Shown here one piece after another: positions 46,261 through 55,919 of a stretch of DNA of 64,000 nt; positions within the stretch are counted from its first letter, which is position 1, and each line of letters begins with the position of its first letter. Source of the DNA: an uncultured Bacteroidales bacterium (GTDB lineage Bacteria > Bacteroidota > Bacteroidia > Bacteroidales > Bacteroidaceae); assembly GCA_902781515.1 (NCBI GenBank), contig CACZJU010000002.1, positions 90,628-154,627 of the forward strand. The letters are read 5' to 3'. The notes below the pieces were generated by a model. The model ran no database searches, was not told where the DNA came from, and saw only the letters and a list, made by a program, of their open reading frames with translations. Position numbers and translations under genes: made by a program.

Positions 46261-48198
46261 TTATAACGAATAATCCCTTCCATAACGAAGCATCTGTTCG
46301 TCGAAAGCCTCGCCGTATGTTATTTTCACATCAACAATTTCTCCTGCATCGTTACGCACAGCATTGTAGCAAGGATTGATAAAGCCCTTATAAGGAGCCA
46401 GATTGAGTGCCCGATATCGGCTCAGAATTTCATTATGCAGGTCTGCATCTATTTCCACTCCATAATCCTCAACCAAACGGCGTGCAGCCTCGAAGTCGCC
46501 CTCGCTCTTTATGCGTTGCACTTCTGCCAACAGTTTTCCTATTGCAAGGCGAAGAGCCGGATAATCGGAGATTTGCAGATATGTCTTCTGATTCTTTACG
46601 ACGAGAGTCATTGCTCCATCACAATGAGCCATCACCCAACGGGAAATGAGAGCTCTATTGCGCATGTGTGCTTCCTCTATCTGCTTACCAAGCTCTATGC
46701 GAACGAGCTGCGTCAGCAAACCATTCATCAAATAACTGTAATACTGACTCTTATAAGCCTCTTCGTTAGGCACGAGCCCCAATTCTATTAGTTTCGGGTC
46801 AGCAATATAGTAAAGGGCAAACAGGTCGGCGCGTGCTTCCTCGATAGTGCTTCCGTATGCCTTCAGAGCATCGGGGTCAACACCTGGCAGCAATTTTCCG
46901 CTACCGTGTCCCAGACATTCATGAAGATCGGTGTGCAAATCATCGAGTGCTTCATCGTATGTATTAAGCAAATCGCGCGTAGCTTTGTCTATCACGAACT
47001 CCTCGCGAAAGCCGTTTCCTTTAGCCGCTTCAGCATAGGCGTGAGTCAGATTTCCGATGGTCACGCTCTTACTTCCATGCTCCTGTCTGACCCAGTTGCT
47101 GTTGGGCAGGTTTATGCCAATGGCACTTGCCGGATAAAGGTCGCCGCCCAGAATGGCAGCTTCTACGACCTTTGCCGTAACACCGTTGCACACAGATTTC
47201 TTGAATCGACTGTCAACAGGACTATGGTCCTCGAACCACTGGGCATTATCGCTCAGTTGCTGGGTACGATGTGTTGCTACATTATCACGCAGATTCACGT
47301 ATCCCTCCCACGAGGCCTTCAACCCTAATGGATCACCATAAACCTCGGTAAAGCCATTGGTGAAGTCCACTTCGCTCAACGTATCCTCAACCCATTGTAT
47401 CGTGTATTGGTCGAATGTTCTCAAATCTCCTGTCCGGTAGAACTCTATCAGGGAGGCCAGCACCTGTCGCTGTTTATCGTTCTCAGCCACTTCATGTGCA
47501 GAACTCAGGCAGTCGATAATGCGGTCTATGTTCTTTCCATACATACCGCCACTCTTCCACGTGCGCTCCACAAGACGTCCTTTTTCATCACGCTCCAAAC
47601 GGCTGTTCATCCCGTACATCACTGGATGAGGGTCTTCTGCATTCTTCTGCTCGGCATAAAAGCGTTCGGCCTCTGCCTGCGTAACATCAGGAGAATAATA
47701 ATTCATGGCAGACGTCTGTAACAAATCCTCTCCATCGGCTTGGTTCACCCGCTTTGGCAAGAATTTGTCATCAAATATCAGCCTCATCAGAGTTTCATCA
47801 ACAGGGTATTCTATATCTCGCAGAGCCTTGCGAAGGAAGTCCTCACCGAACGTTGGCTTGAACTTATCCATCGAATAATGATGGTGAACACCATTGGCGA
47901 ACCACACCCTACGCATATATTCACCAAAGGCTCTGGTCTCTGCTTCAGGCAATATGCCAAGTCGCTTATCGCCGCGCTTTATGGCTACATAAACAGCCTC
48001 AAGCATACGACGAAGAGGCAGATTGTAACGACAATTCTGGTCCCACAAGATGTCGCGACCATACAGAGCAGCCTCGCTTAGATGATAAACGAGTTTTTTC
48101 TGTCGCAGCGAGAGGGCATCGAAGCCCTCTACCCTATAGCGCAGCATCTGAATGTCTGCAAAACGCTCGTCGGCGTATCTGAACTGTTCGTCTTTCAA
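46261..48198 (-). CDS. dipeptidyl-peptidase III family zinc peptidase (M49)
   Basis: Releases dipeptides from peptide N-termini. The zinc site is HECLGHGSGKLLPG (near residue 427), the hexapeptide HExxxH form seen in Bacteroides enzymes, with EEARADLFALYYIADPKLIE carrying the third ligand Glu. The length of 645 fits M49. No signal peptide or lipobox is found at the chosen N-terminus (MKDEQFRYADERFADIQMLR), unlike several Bacteroides homologs that are lipoproteins, so this copy is predicted to be cytosolic. Confidence 0.92.
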   Translation of the reverse strand: MKDEQFRYADERFADIQMLRYRVEGFDALSLRQKKLVYHLSEAALYGRDILWDQNCRYNLPLRRMLEAVYVAIKRGDKRLGILPEAETRAFGEYMRRVWFANGVHHHYSMDKFKPTFGEDFLRKALRDIEYPVDETLMRLIFDDKFLPKRVNQADGEDLLQTSAMNYYSPDVTQAEAERFYAEQKNAEDPHPVMYGMNSRLERDEKGRLVERTWKSGGMYGKNIDRIIDCLSSAHEVAENDKQRQVLASLIEFYRTGDLRTFDQYTIQWVEDTLSEVDFTNGFTEVYGDPLGLKASWEGYVNLRDNVATHRTQQLSDNAQWFEDHSPVDSRFKKSVCNGVTAKVVEAAILGGDLYPASAIGINLPNSNWVRQEHGSKSVTIGNLTHAYAEAAKGNGFREEFVIDKATRDLLNTYDEALDDLHTDLHECLGHGSGKLLPGVDPDALKAYGSTIEEARADLFALYYIADPKLIELGLVPNEEAYKSQYYSYLMNGLLTQLVRIELGKQIEEAHMRNRALISRWVMAHCDGAMTLVVKNQKTYLQISDYPALRLAIGKLLAEVQRIKSEGDFEAARRLVEDYGVEIDADLHNEILSRYRALNLAPYKGFINPCYNAVRNDAGEIVDVKITYGEAFDEQMLRYGRDYSL

Positions 48199-48217
48199 TG
48201 TCGCAATCCTAAATTAA

Positions 48218-48631
48218 TTATTTCTGATGCTTGATGCGATATTCACGTGGAGTCATTCCTTTTATGCGGAAGAACGCGGAGTAGAACGACTGTCTGTTGG
48301 CAAAACCGACTATCTTTGCTATATCCTCCACCCTTTTATCAGCATACCGACTGTCTATCAGCAAGTAAAGTGCCTCACGGATACGCAGTTCGTTCACCAA
48401 CGATGCGTAGTTCATCTGATATCTCAGGTTCACCACAGCACTTATGTACCGAGTATTCGTATTCAAATCCTCTGCCAGCATTCGTGCCGAATACTCTGGG
48501 ACGCGATACATTTTATCCATCACCAATCGCTGCTGAATCTTCTCATACAGTTCGTCCACCAGCTCCGGACGAAGCGACATTCGATATGGAGCTTCGCGTT
48601 CCACTTTTTCTTTAATATTGTATTTCGGCAT
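48218..48631 (-). CDS. AraC-type HTH regulator, single domain, 137 aa
   Basis: Start chosen at MPKYNIKEKVEREAPYRMSL, just downstream of the promoter. The protein is essentially one AraC DNA-binding domain. The first HTH lies around RVPEYSARMLAEDLNTNTRY. The second ends in the conserved RVEDIAKIVGFANRQSFYSA followed by FFRIKGMTPREYRIKHQK. There is no sensing domain, so a partner or histidine kinase may control it. It is upstream of dpp3 by 19 bases and probably heads the dpp3-ALK-purA-recQ unit. Confidence 0.88.
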   Translation of the reverse strand: MPKYNIKEKVEREAPYRMSLRPELVDELYEKIQQRLVMDKMYRVPEYSARMLAEDLNTNTRYISAVVNLRYQMNYASLVNELRIREALYLLIDSRYADKRVEDIAKIVGFANRQSFYSAFFRIKGMTPREYRIKHQK

Positions 48632-48651
48632 AGCTGTAAGGTTAAGATATC

Positions 48652-48683
48652 GCAAATGTAAACTTTTTTTCCTAAACGAGCAA
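48652..48683 (-). promoter_or_regulatory. promoter of the araC-type/dpp3 operon
   Basis: On the minus strand TTG (48681-48683), a 20-base spacer, then TACATTTGC (48652-48660). It lies 20 bases upstream of the chosen ATG and just beside repeat island III. Confidence 0.75.
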
Positions 48684-48695
48684 CATTTTCTTCGT

Positions 48696-48778
48696 TTTTT
48701 AGGTTAAGTTAACTTGTGGGCATAGGTTAAGTTAACTTGTAGGCATAGGTTAAGTTAACCTTTGGACATAGGTTCTAA
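48696..48778. repeat. repeat island III: three 23-bp GTTAAGTTAAC units
   Basis: Three consecutive units beginning AGGTTAAGTTAAC, each 23 bases long, are separated by GTGGGCAT, GTAGGCAT and TTGGACAT, followed by a partial AGGTTCTA. It is the small, pure version of the arrays in islands I, II and IV and lies between the TPR gene end and the AraC-type promoter. Confidence 0.8.
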
Positions 48779-48780
48779 AA

Positions 48781-49593
48781 CTATTTCAGCAAAGAAGCCA
48801 TTTCCTTTGGGTCGGCTCCAAGTTTAACAGCCATCTGGGTATCCAATCGTGCCAGTTTGCGCTTCTTCATATCCAGATACAGAGTAGCACGACTGACATA
48901 GAAATCGGCATTCTCCGGCTCCATCTCTATCGCCTTGTTCAGGTCGCGCAAAGCTGCCTCATACTGAAGGCGGCGCTGCTCAATACCGCCCCTGATAGCA
49001 TACAGCATAGCATGATTGGGATATACCATTATCAAGCCATTCATCTGTTCCATTGCTTCACGCGGACGTCCGTCACGATCGTTCAGAAGTATCAGCCCGA
49101 TGTAAGCCTTTTCATTCAGCGGGTCAATGCGAATCATTGCATCGTAGTCGGCACGGGCTCGCTTGTAGTCGTGCATAGCCGAATAGATGTGTGCTCGAAC
49201 GAGCAATGCCTCCATGTTTTCCGGCTGCAGGTCTATAACGTCGCTATAGTCATTCAACGCACGCCCTTCGTTGCCCATGCGATAGTGCAATGCTGCACGG
49301 TCAAGCATAAGTTCTGCATTCTTTGGTTGCAGACTCAGTCCTGCCGTATAGCTGTCCAAAGCCTCATGATTGCGCCCTTGACGCTCCTGAATCTGTCCCA
49401 GATACCTGAACAACAGGTAGTTTGAGCGATGCGAAGGATTGCCTTTCATTGCCTCCTGGAAATAGCCCTCCGCCTGGCTAAGGCTGTCCTTCGCCAAAGC
49501 CTCAAATCCTAGTTTCGACAGCTCTTCATAAGTATGCTGAGCCTTTACAAGCCCAGCATACATTAATAATATCATAATAAGGACGGACCTCAC
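48781..49593 (-). CDS. exported TPR protein
   Basis: A 270-residue protein with a short signal peptide ([16 protein letters not shown]) and about six to seven tetratricopeptide repeats, for example [40 protein letters not shown] and [20 protein letters not shown]. It serves as a protein-binding scaffold in the periplasm. Its start overlaps the leuB stop by four bases, so it is the last gene of the leucine operon, though no link to leucine synthesis is evident. Confidence 0.82.
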   Translation of the reverse strand: MRSVLIMILLMYAGLVKAQHTYEELSKLGFEALAKDSLSQAEGYFQEAMKGNPSHRSNYLLFRYLGQIQERQGRNHEALDSYTAGLSLQPKNAELMLDRAALHYRMGNEGRALNDYSDVIDLQPENMEALLVRAHIYSAMHDYKRARADYDAMIRIDPLNEKAYIGLILLNDRDGRPREAMEQMNGLIMVYPNHAMLYAIRGGIEQRRLQYEAALRDLNKAIEMEPENADFYVSRATLYLDMKKRKLARLDTQMAVKLGADPKEMASLLK

Positions 49594-50651
49594 TTGTTCT
49601 TAATGTAGTCAACAATCCACTGCCCTACTTCGCGAGTACCATACTTGGCACCCCCCTCTACCTGTATTTCAGGAGTGCGTACATTCTGGTCGAGCGAAGC
49701 ATTCACTGCCTCACGAATGAGAGCACCTTCCTGCTTCAGGTCGAAGTATTCGTAGAGCATGGCTACAGAAAGTATCTGCGCCAGAGGATTAGCAATATTC
49801 AAGCCCTTGCCCTGAGGCCAACTACCGTGAATAGGTTCGAACACGGGAGTGTGCTCACCAGTAGAAGCACTTGGAAGCAAGCCCATTGAACCTGTGATGC
49901 ACGAACCCTCGTCGGTCAGTATGTCACCAAATGTGTTCTCCGTTACCATCACGTCGAAGAAACGAGGTTCCTGAATCATGCGCATTGCAGCATTATCGAC
50001 ATACATAAAGTCGGTGGTAACATCGGGATACTCAGTCATAACCTCCTGAGCAACATGACGCCACAAACGGCTCGAAGCCAACACATTGGCCTTGTCCACT
50101 ACTGTAAGGTGATGACGACGCTGACGGGCATATTGATAAGCCACACGCAGAATGCGCTCTACCTCGGGACGGCTGTAATAGTTCGTATCATAAGCCTCCT
50201 CTGTACCTTCTTTCTTTTCGCCGAAATACATACCACCGGTAAGTTCACGGATGCAGATGAAATCAGCTCCACGTACCAGCTCGTCCTTCAAAGGCGACTT
50301 GTGCACGAGGCAGTCGAAAGTAGTCACAGGACGGATATTGGCAAACAGACCCAACTTCTTGCGCATTGCCAGCAAGCCCTGCTCGGGACGAACCTTCGCC
50401 GTAGGGTCATTGTCGAACTTCGGGTCACCAACACTGGCAAACAGTACAGCGTCAGCCTCCATGCAAGTCTGGAAAGTATCTTCGGGGAACGGGTCACCAA
50501 CCTCGTCAATGGCATGTGCTCCACACAGGGCTTCCTTGTACGAAACCTCGTGTCCGAACTTCTCTGCTACAGCCGACATAACGGCCACACCTTGTTCCAT
50601 TATCTCTGGGCCGATGCCGTCACCAGCCAACACTGCAATCTTCAGTTTCAT
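49590..50651 (-). CDS. leuB: 3-isopropylmalate dehydrogenase
   Basis: NAD-dependent oxidative decarboxylation giving 2-oxoisocaproate. Typical blocks are [46 protein letters not shown], the catalytic Lys/Asp regions [15 protein letters not shown] and [20 protein letters not shown], and [10 protein letters not shown]. The length of 353 is normal. It overlaps the upstream citramalate synthase-like gene by four bases. Confidence 0.95.
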   Translation of the reverse strand: MKLKIAVLAGDGIGPEIMEQGVAVMSAVAEKFGHEVSYKEALCGAHAIDEVGDPFPEDTFQTCMEADAVLFASVGDPKFDNDPTAKVRPEQGLLAMRKKLGLFANIRPVTTFDCLVHKSPLKDELVRGADFICIRELTGGMYFGEKKEGTEEAYDTNYYSRPEVERILRVAYQYARQRRHHLTVVDKANVLASSRLWRHVAQEVMTEYPDVTTDFMYVDNAAMRMIQEPRFFDVMVTENTFGDILTDEGSCITGSMGLLPSASTGEHTPVFEPIHGSWPQGKGLNIANPLAQILSVAMLYEYFDLKQEGALIREAVNASLDQNVRTPEIQVEGGAKYGTREVGQWIVDYIKNK

Positions 50652-52186
50652 TTGTAGTTATCTTCTATTATGTTCAACAATTTTATAGTAGCTTTAATAG
50701 CAGCCTCCGTCTGGTCTGCATCGAGGGCATGAGTGCGATAAGTCTTACCTTCGAAGTTCCACTCGATGATGGTTTGCACAAGGGCATCGGTACGACCGCC
50801 AGGAGGAATAGACACGTTATAGTTTGCCAACCAAGGGAACTGACGTCCCAACTTATCGCGATATATATGTCGGATGCAACGTACGAAGGCATCGTACTGA
50901 CCGTCGCCAGTAGCTGTTTCCTCATACATCGTGCCGTTAACGTTCAGTTTCACACTGGCTATAGGTCTCAACCCGTATGATGTGTTAACCATATAACTGT
51001 CAAGCTTCACACGCTCGTCTATGGTGGCGTGTTTCAGCACATCGCTGACAATGTATGGCAAGTCTTCCTGAGTCACCAGTTCCTTCTTGTCGCCAAGCTC
51101 AATGATACGTTCCGTTACTCGCTTTGCCTGTTCTGGTGTCAGTTCCAGTCCCAATTCCTCAAGATTACGAAGAATGTTGGCCTTACCCGAGTTCTTGCCA
51201 AGTGCATATTCGCGTTTGCGTCCGAAGCGTTCAGGCATTAGGTCGTTCTGATACAGACGGCCCTTGTTGTCACCATCGGCATGAACACCTGCCACCTGAG
51301 TGAAGACATTGCCTCCAGTGATTGGTTGGTTTGGGGGAATGGCAATACCCGAATAGCTCTCCACCAAACGGCTTACCTCATTGAGTCGGCTCTCATCGAT
51401 ATTTGTAATCGCCTGGAACTGGTCCTTCAGAATAGCCTGCACGCTGGCCAAAGGAGCATTGCCTGCACGCTCGCCCAATCCGTTCACGCTAGTGTGTATG
51501 CCCTGACAACCTGCCAACACTGCGGCCAGTACGTTGGATATTGCAAGGTCGTAGTCGTTATGGGCATGGAAGTCGAAATGCAGCGTGGGATAGCGCTTAC
51601 GCATACGACGAACATAATTGATAAGCTCCAGTGGATTCAATATTCCCAAAGTATCGGGCAACATGAATCGCTGTATCGATGTATCTTTCAGAGCGTCCAC
51701 CAATCCGAAAACATATTCCGGAGAGGCCTTCATGCCATTGCTCCAGTCCTCGAGATACACATTCACACTTATTCCCTGTTCATCGGCATATCGAATCACA
51801 GCCTTGATGTCTGCCACGTGTTCGTCAAGTGTCTTCCTCAACTGCTCTTCGCAATGACGGCGCGAACCCTTACAAAGCAGGTTGATGTGTTGGCAACCGG
51901 CCTCCTTAATCCAGTCAACCGAAGTGTGACCATCAACGAAGCCAAGCACCTCCACTCTATCCAGGAATCCGTTCTGACTGGCCCACCGGCAAATGTTACT
52001 TACGGCTTCTTTCTCGCCGTCGCTAACACGCGCCGAAGCCACCTCAATGCGGTCAACCTTCAGGTTCTGCAACAGGGCACGAGCCACCATCAGTTTTTCG
52101 TGTGGCATGAAACTTACGCCGCTGGTCTGTTCACCATCGCGCAGCGTAGTATCCATGATTTCTATTACGGAAGGCTTTTTACTCAT
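50648..52186 (-). CDS. alpha-isopropylmalate/(R)-citramalate synthase family enzyme
   Basis: A second DRE-TIM acyltransferase in the operon: [19 protein letters not shown] (metal and acyl-CoA site), [20 protein letters not shown] with the HxHND ligands, [13 protein letters not shown], and a C-terminal LeuA-type allosteric domain ([20 protein letters not shown]). It is 512 residues long. It differs from leuA at 54237 in the substrate loop ([20 protein letters not shown]), so a citramalate synthase role in isoleucine formation from pyruvate is plausible. The assignment between citramalate and isopropylmalate synthase is not settled by sequence alone. Confidence 0.85.
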   Translation of the reverse strand: MSKKPSVIEIMDTTLRDGEQTSGVSFMPHEKLMVARALLQNLKVDRIEVASARVSDGEKEAVSNICRWASQNGFLDRVEVLGFVDGHTSVDWIKEAGCQHINLLCKGSRRHCEEQLRKTLDEHVADIKAVIRYADEQGISVNVYLEDWSNGMKASPEYVFGLVDALKDTSIQRFMLPDTLGILNPLELINYVRRMRKRYPTLHFDFHAHNDYDLAISNVLAAVLAGCQGIHTSVNGLGERAGNAPLASVQAILKDQFQAITNIDESRLNEVSRLVESYSGIAIPPNQPITGGNVFTQVAGVHADGDNKGRLYQNDLMPERFGRKREYALGKNSGKANILRNLEELGLELTPEQAKRVTERIIELGDKKELVTQEDLPYIVSDVLKHATIDERVKLDSYMVNTSYGLRPIASVKLNVNGTMYEETATGDGQYDAFVRCIRHIYRDKLGRQFPWLANYNVSIPPGGRTDALVQTIIEWNFEGKTYRTHALDADQTEAAIKATIKLLNIIEDNYK

Positions 52187-52190
52187 GCTT

Positions 52191-52811
52191 TCATTTCTTG
52201 TTACTGGCTTCCCAGGCTTCTATCTTATCCTTGTTCTCAAGCAGGAAGTCTATGTCATCGAGAGCGTTCATCAGACAATATTTCTTGTAGCCGTTCAGTT
52301 CGAAGTGTTCGCTTCTTCCTGTCGTTACGTTGGTTACTGTCTGATTTGGCACATCAACACGAATCTCTGCCTGAGAGTTTTCGGCAATGGTATCGAAAAG
52401 CTCCTGCTGCATCTCCTTGCTAACTACTACTGGCAACACGAAGTTGTTCAACAGATTGTTGCGATGGATGTCGGCAAAGCTGCTTGAGATTACGACACGT
52501 ACTCCATAACCAGCAATAGCCCATGCAGCATGTTCGCGACTGCTGCCACTTCCCCAGTTTGCTCCTGCAACGATGATTTCATGCACTCCCTTTCGTGGAG
52601 CCTCCTTGTATGCAGACTGATTCATCACGAAGTCACTAACGGGATTACCATTAGCATCGTAACGCAAGTCGTGCATAAAGGCATCGCCGAAGAACTTCGG
52701 ATCGCGTGTCGTACTGGCCAGATAGCGAGCTGGAATTATCAGGTCTGTATTACAGTTGTCTATTGCTATGGGAATGCAAGTAGACTGTATGATATCGAAT
52801 TTTTGTTTCAT
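52191..52811 (-). CDS. leuD: 3-isopropylmalate dehydratase small subunit
   Basis: Swivelling domain of isopropylmalate isomerase. Blocks include CIPIAIDNCNTDLIIPARYL, IIVAGANWGSGSSREHAAWA and ISSSFADIHRNNLLNNFVLP. The length of 206 is normal. It pairs with leuC 32 bases upstream; the gap between them holds AACTCTTAACTCTTAATTC simple repeats. Confidence 0.95.
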   Translation of the reverse strand: MKQKFDIIQSTCIPIAIDNCNTDLIIPARYLASTTRDPKFFGDAFMHDLRYDANGNPVSDFVMNQSAYKEAPRKGVHEIIVAGANWGSGSSREHAAWAIAGYGVRVVISSSFADIHRNNLLNNFVLPVVVSKEMQQELFDTIAENSQAEIRVDVPNQTVTNVTTGRSEHFELNGYKKYCLMNALDDIDFLLENKDKIEAWEASNKK

Positions 52812-52843
52812 AATTCTTAACTCTTAACTCTTAATTCATAATT

Positions 52844-54235
52844 TTACAGTACCTTCCTCGGGTCTGTAACCACTCCCGTAATGGCAGACGCCGCAACGGT
52901 GAGCGGACTGGCCAGAATGGTGCGTGCACCAGGTCCCTGACGACCCACGAAGTTACGGTTAGAGGTAGAGATGGCGAGTTTGCCGGCAGGCACCTTATCG
53001 GGATTCATAGCCAGACAGGCAGAGCACGAAGGCAGGCGCAGTTCGAAACCAGCTTCTTCAAGCACTTTGTCGATTCCCTCATCTACAATCTGCTTACGTA
53101 CCAGCCATGAGCCGGGCACGAGCCAAGCCACTACATTGGGAGCCTTCTTCTTGCCCTTTACCACAGAGGCAAAGGCACGGAAGTCCTCGATGCGTCCGTT
53201 GGTGCAAGCACCCAGGAACACATAATCAACAGGCATACCCTCCAACTTCTGTCCAGGCTTGAACTGCATATAATCGAGTTGCGTCATCAGTTGCAAACGC
53301 TCATCGTCCGTCAGTCCGTCCAGTGTGGGAATGGTGCCGTCAATAGCAATACCTGCACCTGGATTAGTTCCGAATGTAATTCGTGGAGCAATGTCTTCGG
53401 CACGGTATGTAACTTCCTTGTCGAATACAGCATCGTCGTCGCTCTTGAGTTTCTTCCACTCCTCTACGGCCTTATCCCATTCGGCACCCTTGGGGGCATA
53501 TTCACGACCTTTCAGATAGGCGAAGGTGGTTTCATCGGGAGCAATTAATCCAGCACGGCTGCCCATCTCAATTGAGAGATTCGACAGTGTCAGACGACCT
53601 TCCATACTCATATTGCGAACGACCGAACCTGCATATTCCACAGCATAACCCGTAGCACCGCTAGTGGTCATCTGAGCCATGATGTACAAAGCTACATCCT
53701 TTGCCGTAGTGCCTTTAGGCAGGGTGCCTTCTATGTTGATGCGCATGGTCTTGGGCTTGCTTTGCAGGATGCATTGCGAAGCCAACACTTGAGCTACCTC
53801 ACTGGTGCCGATACCCATCGCGATGGCTCCAACAGCACCATGTGTAGAGGTGTGCGAGTCGCCGCAGACAATTGTCATTCCAGGCAGGGACAGACCTTTT
53901 TCCGGACCTACCACATGGATGATACCATTGTCCTTAGTACCCATTGCGAAGTGACGGATACCGAACTCCTCGCAGTTTGCCTTCAGAGTTTCCACCTGCT
54001 TACGGCCTACAGGGTCGTTGATGCAATCCTGCTGGTCGCTGGGTGTGTTGTGATCTGGCATAGCTACTATCTGCTCAGGACGGAACACTTTGAGTCCCTT
54101 GTCCCTCAGCGTGTCGAATGCCTGCGGGCTTGTCACCTCATGGGCATACAGCCTGTCGATATACAACTGCGTGGGCCCATCCTTCACGTTTTGCACCACA
54201 TGTGCATCCCAAATCTTATCAAAAAGTGTATTCAT
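52844..54235 (-). CDS. leuC: 3-isopropylmalate dehydratase large subunit
   Basis: The [4Fe-4S] subunit that isomerises 2- to 3-isopropylmalate. Visible are [20 protein letters not shown], the first cluster ligand block [14 protein letters not shown], and [20 protein letters not shown] with the two other cysteines. It ends in [20 protein letters not shown]. The length of 463 is normal. It starts one base after the leuA stop. Confidence 0.96.
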   Translation of the reverse strand: MNTLFDKIWDAHVVQNVKDGPTQLYIDRLYAHEVTSPQAFDTLRDKGLKVFRPEQIVAMPDHNTPSDQQDCINDPVGRKQVETLKANCEEFGIRHFAMGTKDNGIIHVVGPEKGLSLPGMTIVCGDSHTSTHGAVGAIAMGIGTSEVAQVLASQCILQSKPKTMRINIEGTLPKGTTAKDVALYIMAQMTTSGATGYAVEYAGSVVRNMSMEGRLTLSNLSIEMGSRAGLIAPDETTFAYLKGREYAPKGAEWDKAVEEWKKLKSDDDAVFDKEVTYRAEDIAPRITFGTNPGAGIAIDGTIPTLDGLTDDERLQLMTQLDYMQFKPGQKLEGMPVDYVFLGACTNGRIEDFRAFASVVKGKKKAPNVVAWLVPGSWLVRKQIVDEGIDKVLEEAGFELRLPSCSACLAMNPDKVPAGKLAISTSNRNFVGRQGPGARTILASPLTVAASAITGVVTDPRKVL

Positions 54236-54236
54236 A

Positions 54237-55736
54237 TTATTTGAACTTGTTTATACAATCGATATAGGCCTCGACGGAGGCGGTGACGATATCAGTGTTG
54301 GCACCGAAACCATAGTATATGTGCCCATCGTATTCTACCTGCATGTGCACTTTACCCACATCGTCCGAGCCCTTGGATATGGCCTGAATGGTGAATTCGC
54401 GCAGCGTCATCTGACGGCGGATAATCACCTTGAGGGCCTTGATGGCAGCGTCAACAGGACCGTTACCAGAGGCCGATGCCTCGAAACGCTCACCCGATAT
54501 ATTCAAGCCTATGGCTGCTACACTGCGCACGCCCATTCCTGTGGTTACCTGCAGATAGTCGAGCTTAATGGCGTGAGAAGCCGTACGGTCGGCACCTGCC
54601 AGCACCATTATGTCGTCGTCAGTAACCTCTTTCTTCTTGTCTGCCAACTTTAGGAAGGCCTCGTACAGAGCATCCAGTTTCTCGCCATCCACATCTACTC
54701 CGTTTACATGCAGACGATGCTTCAGGGCAGCACGTCCGCTACGCGCCGTCAGCACGATTGCGTTATCATCAATACCCACTTCCTTGGGATTCATGATTTC
54801 ATAGGTGGAGGCATTCTTGAGCACTCCGTCCTGATGTATGCCGCTCGAATGGGCAAAGGCATTGCGCCCCACGATTGCCTTGTTAGGTTGCACGGGCATA
54901 TTCATCAAGCTCGAAACCATACGGCTTATCGGGTAAATCTTCGTGGTGTTGATGTTTGTCTCGATGTTGAGATAGGGATGTGTCTTGAAGGTCATCACCA
55001 CCTCCTCAAGACTGGTATTGCCAGCGCGCTCGCCTATGCCGTTGATGGTCACTTCCACCTGACGGGCGCCGTTCAACACGCCTGCAACGGTGTTTGCCGT
55101 AGCCATACCGAGGTCGTTGTGACAATGTGTAGAAAGTATCGCCTTACCTGCCGACAGACCATCAACGTGTTCCATCAGATATTTTATCTTCTCGCCATAC
55201 TCCACAGGTACGCGGAAGCCCGTTGTGTCTGGTATGTTCACTACTGTGGCACCGGCCTTAACTACAGCATCTACCACGCGAGCCAGATATTCGTTGTCCG
55301 TACGACCTGCGTCCTCGGCGTAGAACTCCACATCCTCAACATAGTGCTTTGCATACTTCACGGCACGCACAGCCCTTTCGATGATTTCTTCGGGTGTGGA
55401 ATTGAACTTATAGCGGATATGACTCTCGCTGGTGCCAATGCCCGTATGAATGCGCTTGTGCTTGGCATACTGCAGAGCCTCAGCTGCCACGTCTATATCT
55501 TTCTCAACGGCACGCGTCAAGGCGCATATCGTGGGCCAGGTCACTGCCTTAGATATCTCCACTACGGAATTGAAGTCGCCAGGACTCGAGACAGGGAAAC
55601 CTGCCTCTATGACATCCACGCCCAGCATCTCCAACTGTCGTGCCACCTGTATCTTCTCTACTGTGTTCAACTGACAGCCAGGCACCTGCTCGCCGTCCCT
55701 CAACGTTGTGTCGAATATAAACAATCTTTCACTCAT
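54237..55736 (-). CDS. leuA: 2-isopropylmalate synthase
   Basis: First committed step of leucine synthesis. The start at [20 protein letters not shown] was chosen because the longer frame runs through the promoter. Also visible are [20 protein letters not shown] (metal ligands), [20 protein letters not shown] and a C-terminal regulatory domain ([20 protein letters not shown]), giving feedback control by leucine. 499 residues. It leads the order leuA-leuC-leuD-cimA-like-leuB-TPR. No leader peptide rich in Leu codons is evident. Confidence 0.95.
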   Translation of the reverse strand: MSERLFIFDTTLRDGEQVPGCQLNTVEKIQVARQLEMLGVDVIEAGFPVSSPGDFNSVVEISKAVTWPTICALTRAVEKDIDVAAEALQYAKHKRIHTGIGTSESHIRYKFNSTPEEIIERAVRAVKYAKHYVEDVEFYAEDAGRTDNEYLARVVDAVVKAGATVVNIPDTTGFRVPVEYGEKIKYLMEHVDGLSAGKAILSTHCHNDLGMATANTVAGVLNGARQVEVTINGIGERAGNTSLEEVVMTFKTHPYLNIETNINTTKIYPISRMVSSLMNMPVQPNKAIVGRNAFAHSSGIHQDGVLKNASTYEIMNPKEVGIDDNAIVLTARSGRAALKHRLHVNGVDVDGEKLDALYEAFLKLADKKKEVTDDDIMVLAGADRTASHAIKLDYLQVTTGMGVRSVAAIGLNISGERFEASASGNGPVDAAIKALKVIIRRQMTLREFTIQAISKGSDDVGKVHMQVEYDGHIYYGFGANTDIVTASVEAYIDCINKFK

Positions 55737-55775
55737 TGCCAACCTTACCTTAATTATATATAAATTATTCGGCGT

Positions 55776-55807
55776 GCAAATATACGAAAATAGAAGCATA
55801 TATGCAA
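55776..55807 (-). promoter_or_regulatory. promoter of the leucine operon
   Basis: On the minus strand TTG (55805-55807), a 20-base spacer, then TATATTTGC (55776-55784), about 40 bases upstream of the leuA ATG. Confidence 0.8.
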
Positions 55808-55846
55808 CTATATGCAAATTATTCCTGTAAGAAAAAGGCTAAGACA

Positions 55847-55880
55847 TTGCAGAAGAATGAAATATATTACCTATCTTTGC
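55847..55880 (+). promoter_or_regulatory. promoter of the MscS gene
   Basis: TATCTTTGC at 55872-55880 with TTG at 55847-55849 (22-base spacer, slightly long). The ATG follows 40 bases later. Confidence 0.65.
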
Positions 55881-55919
55881 AATCGTATAAATATAATATA
55901 ATAAGGTATTTAGGAAGAA

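Noticed and set aside
51281-52423. 380-codon frame on the plus strand
   Set aside because: Antisense to the citramalate synthase-like gene and the leuD end; rich in Cys and His without a motif.
54708-55763. 351-codon frame on the plus strand
   Set aside because: Antisense to leuA, a certain gene. The frame is open because of the codon bias of the opposite strand.
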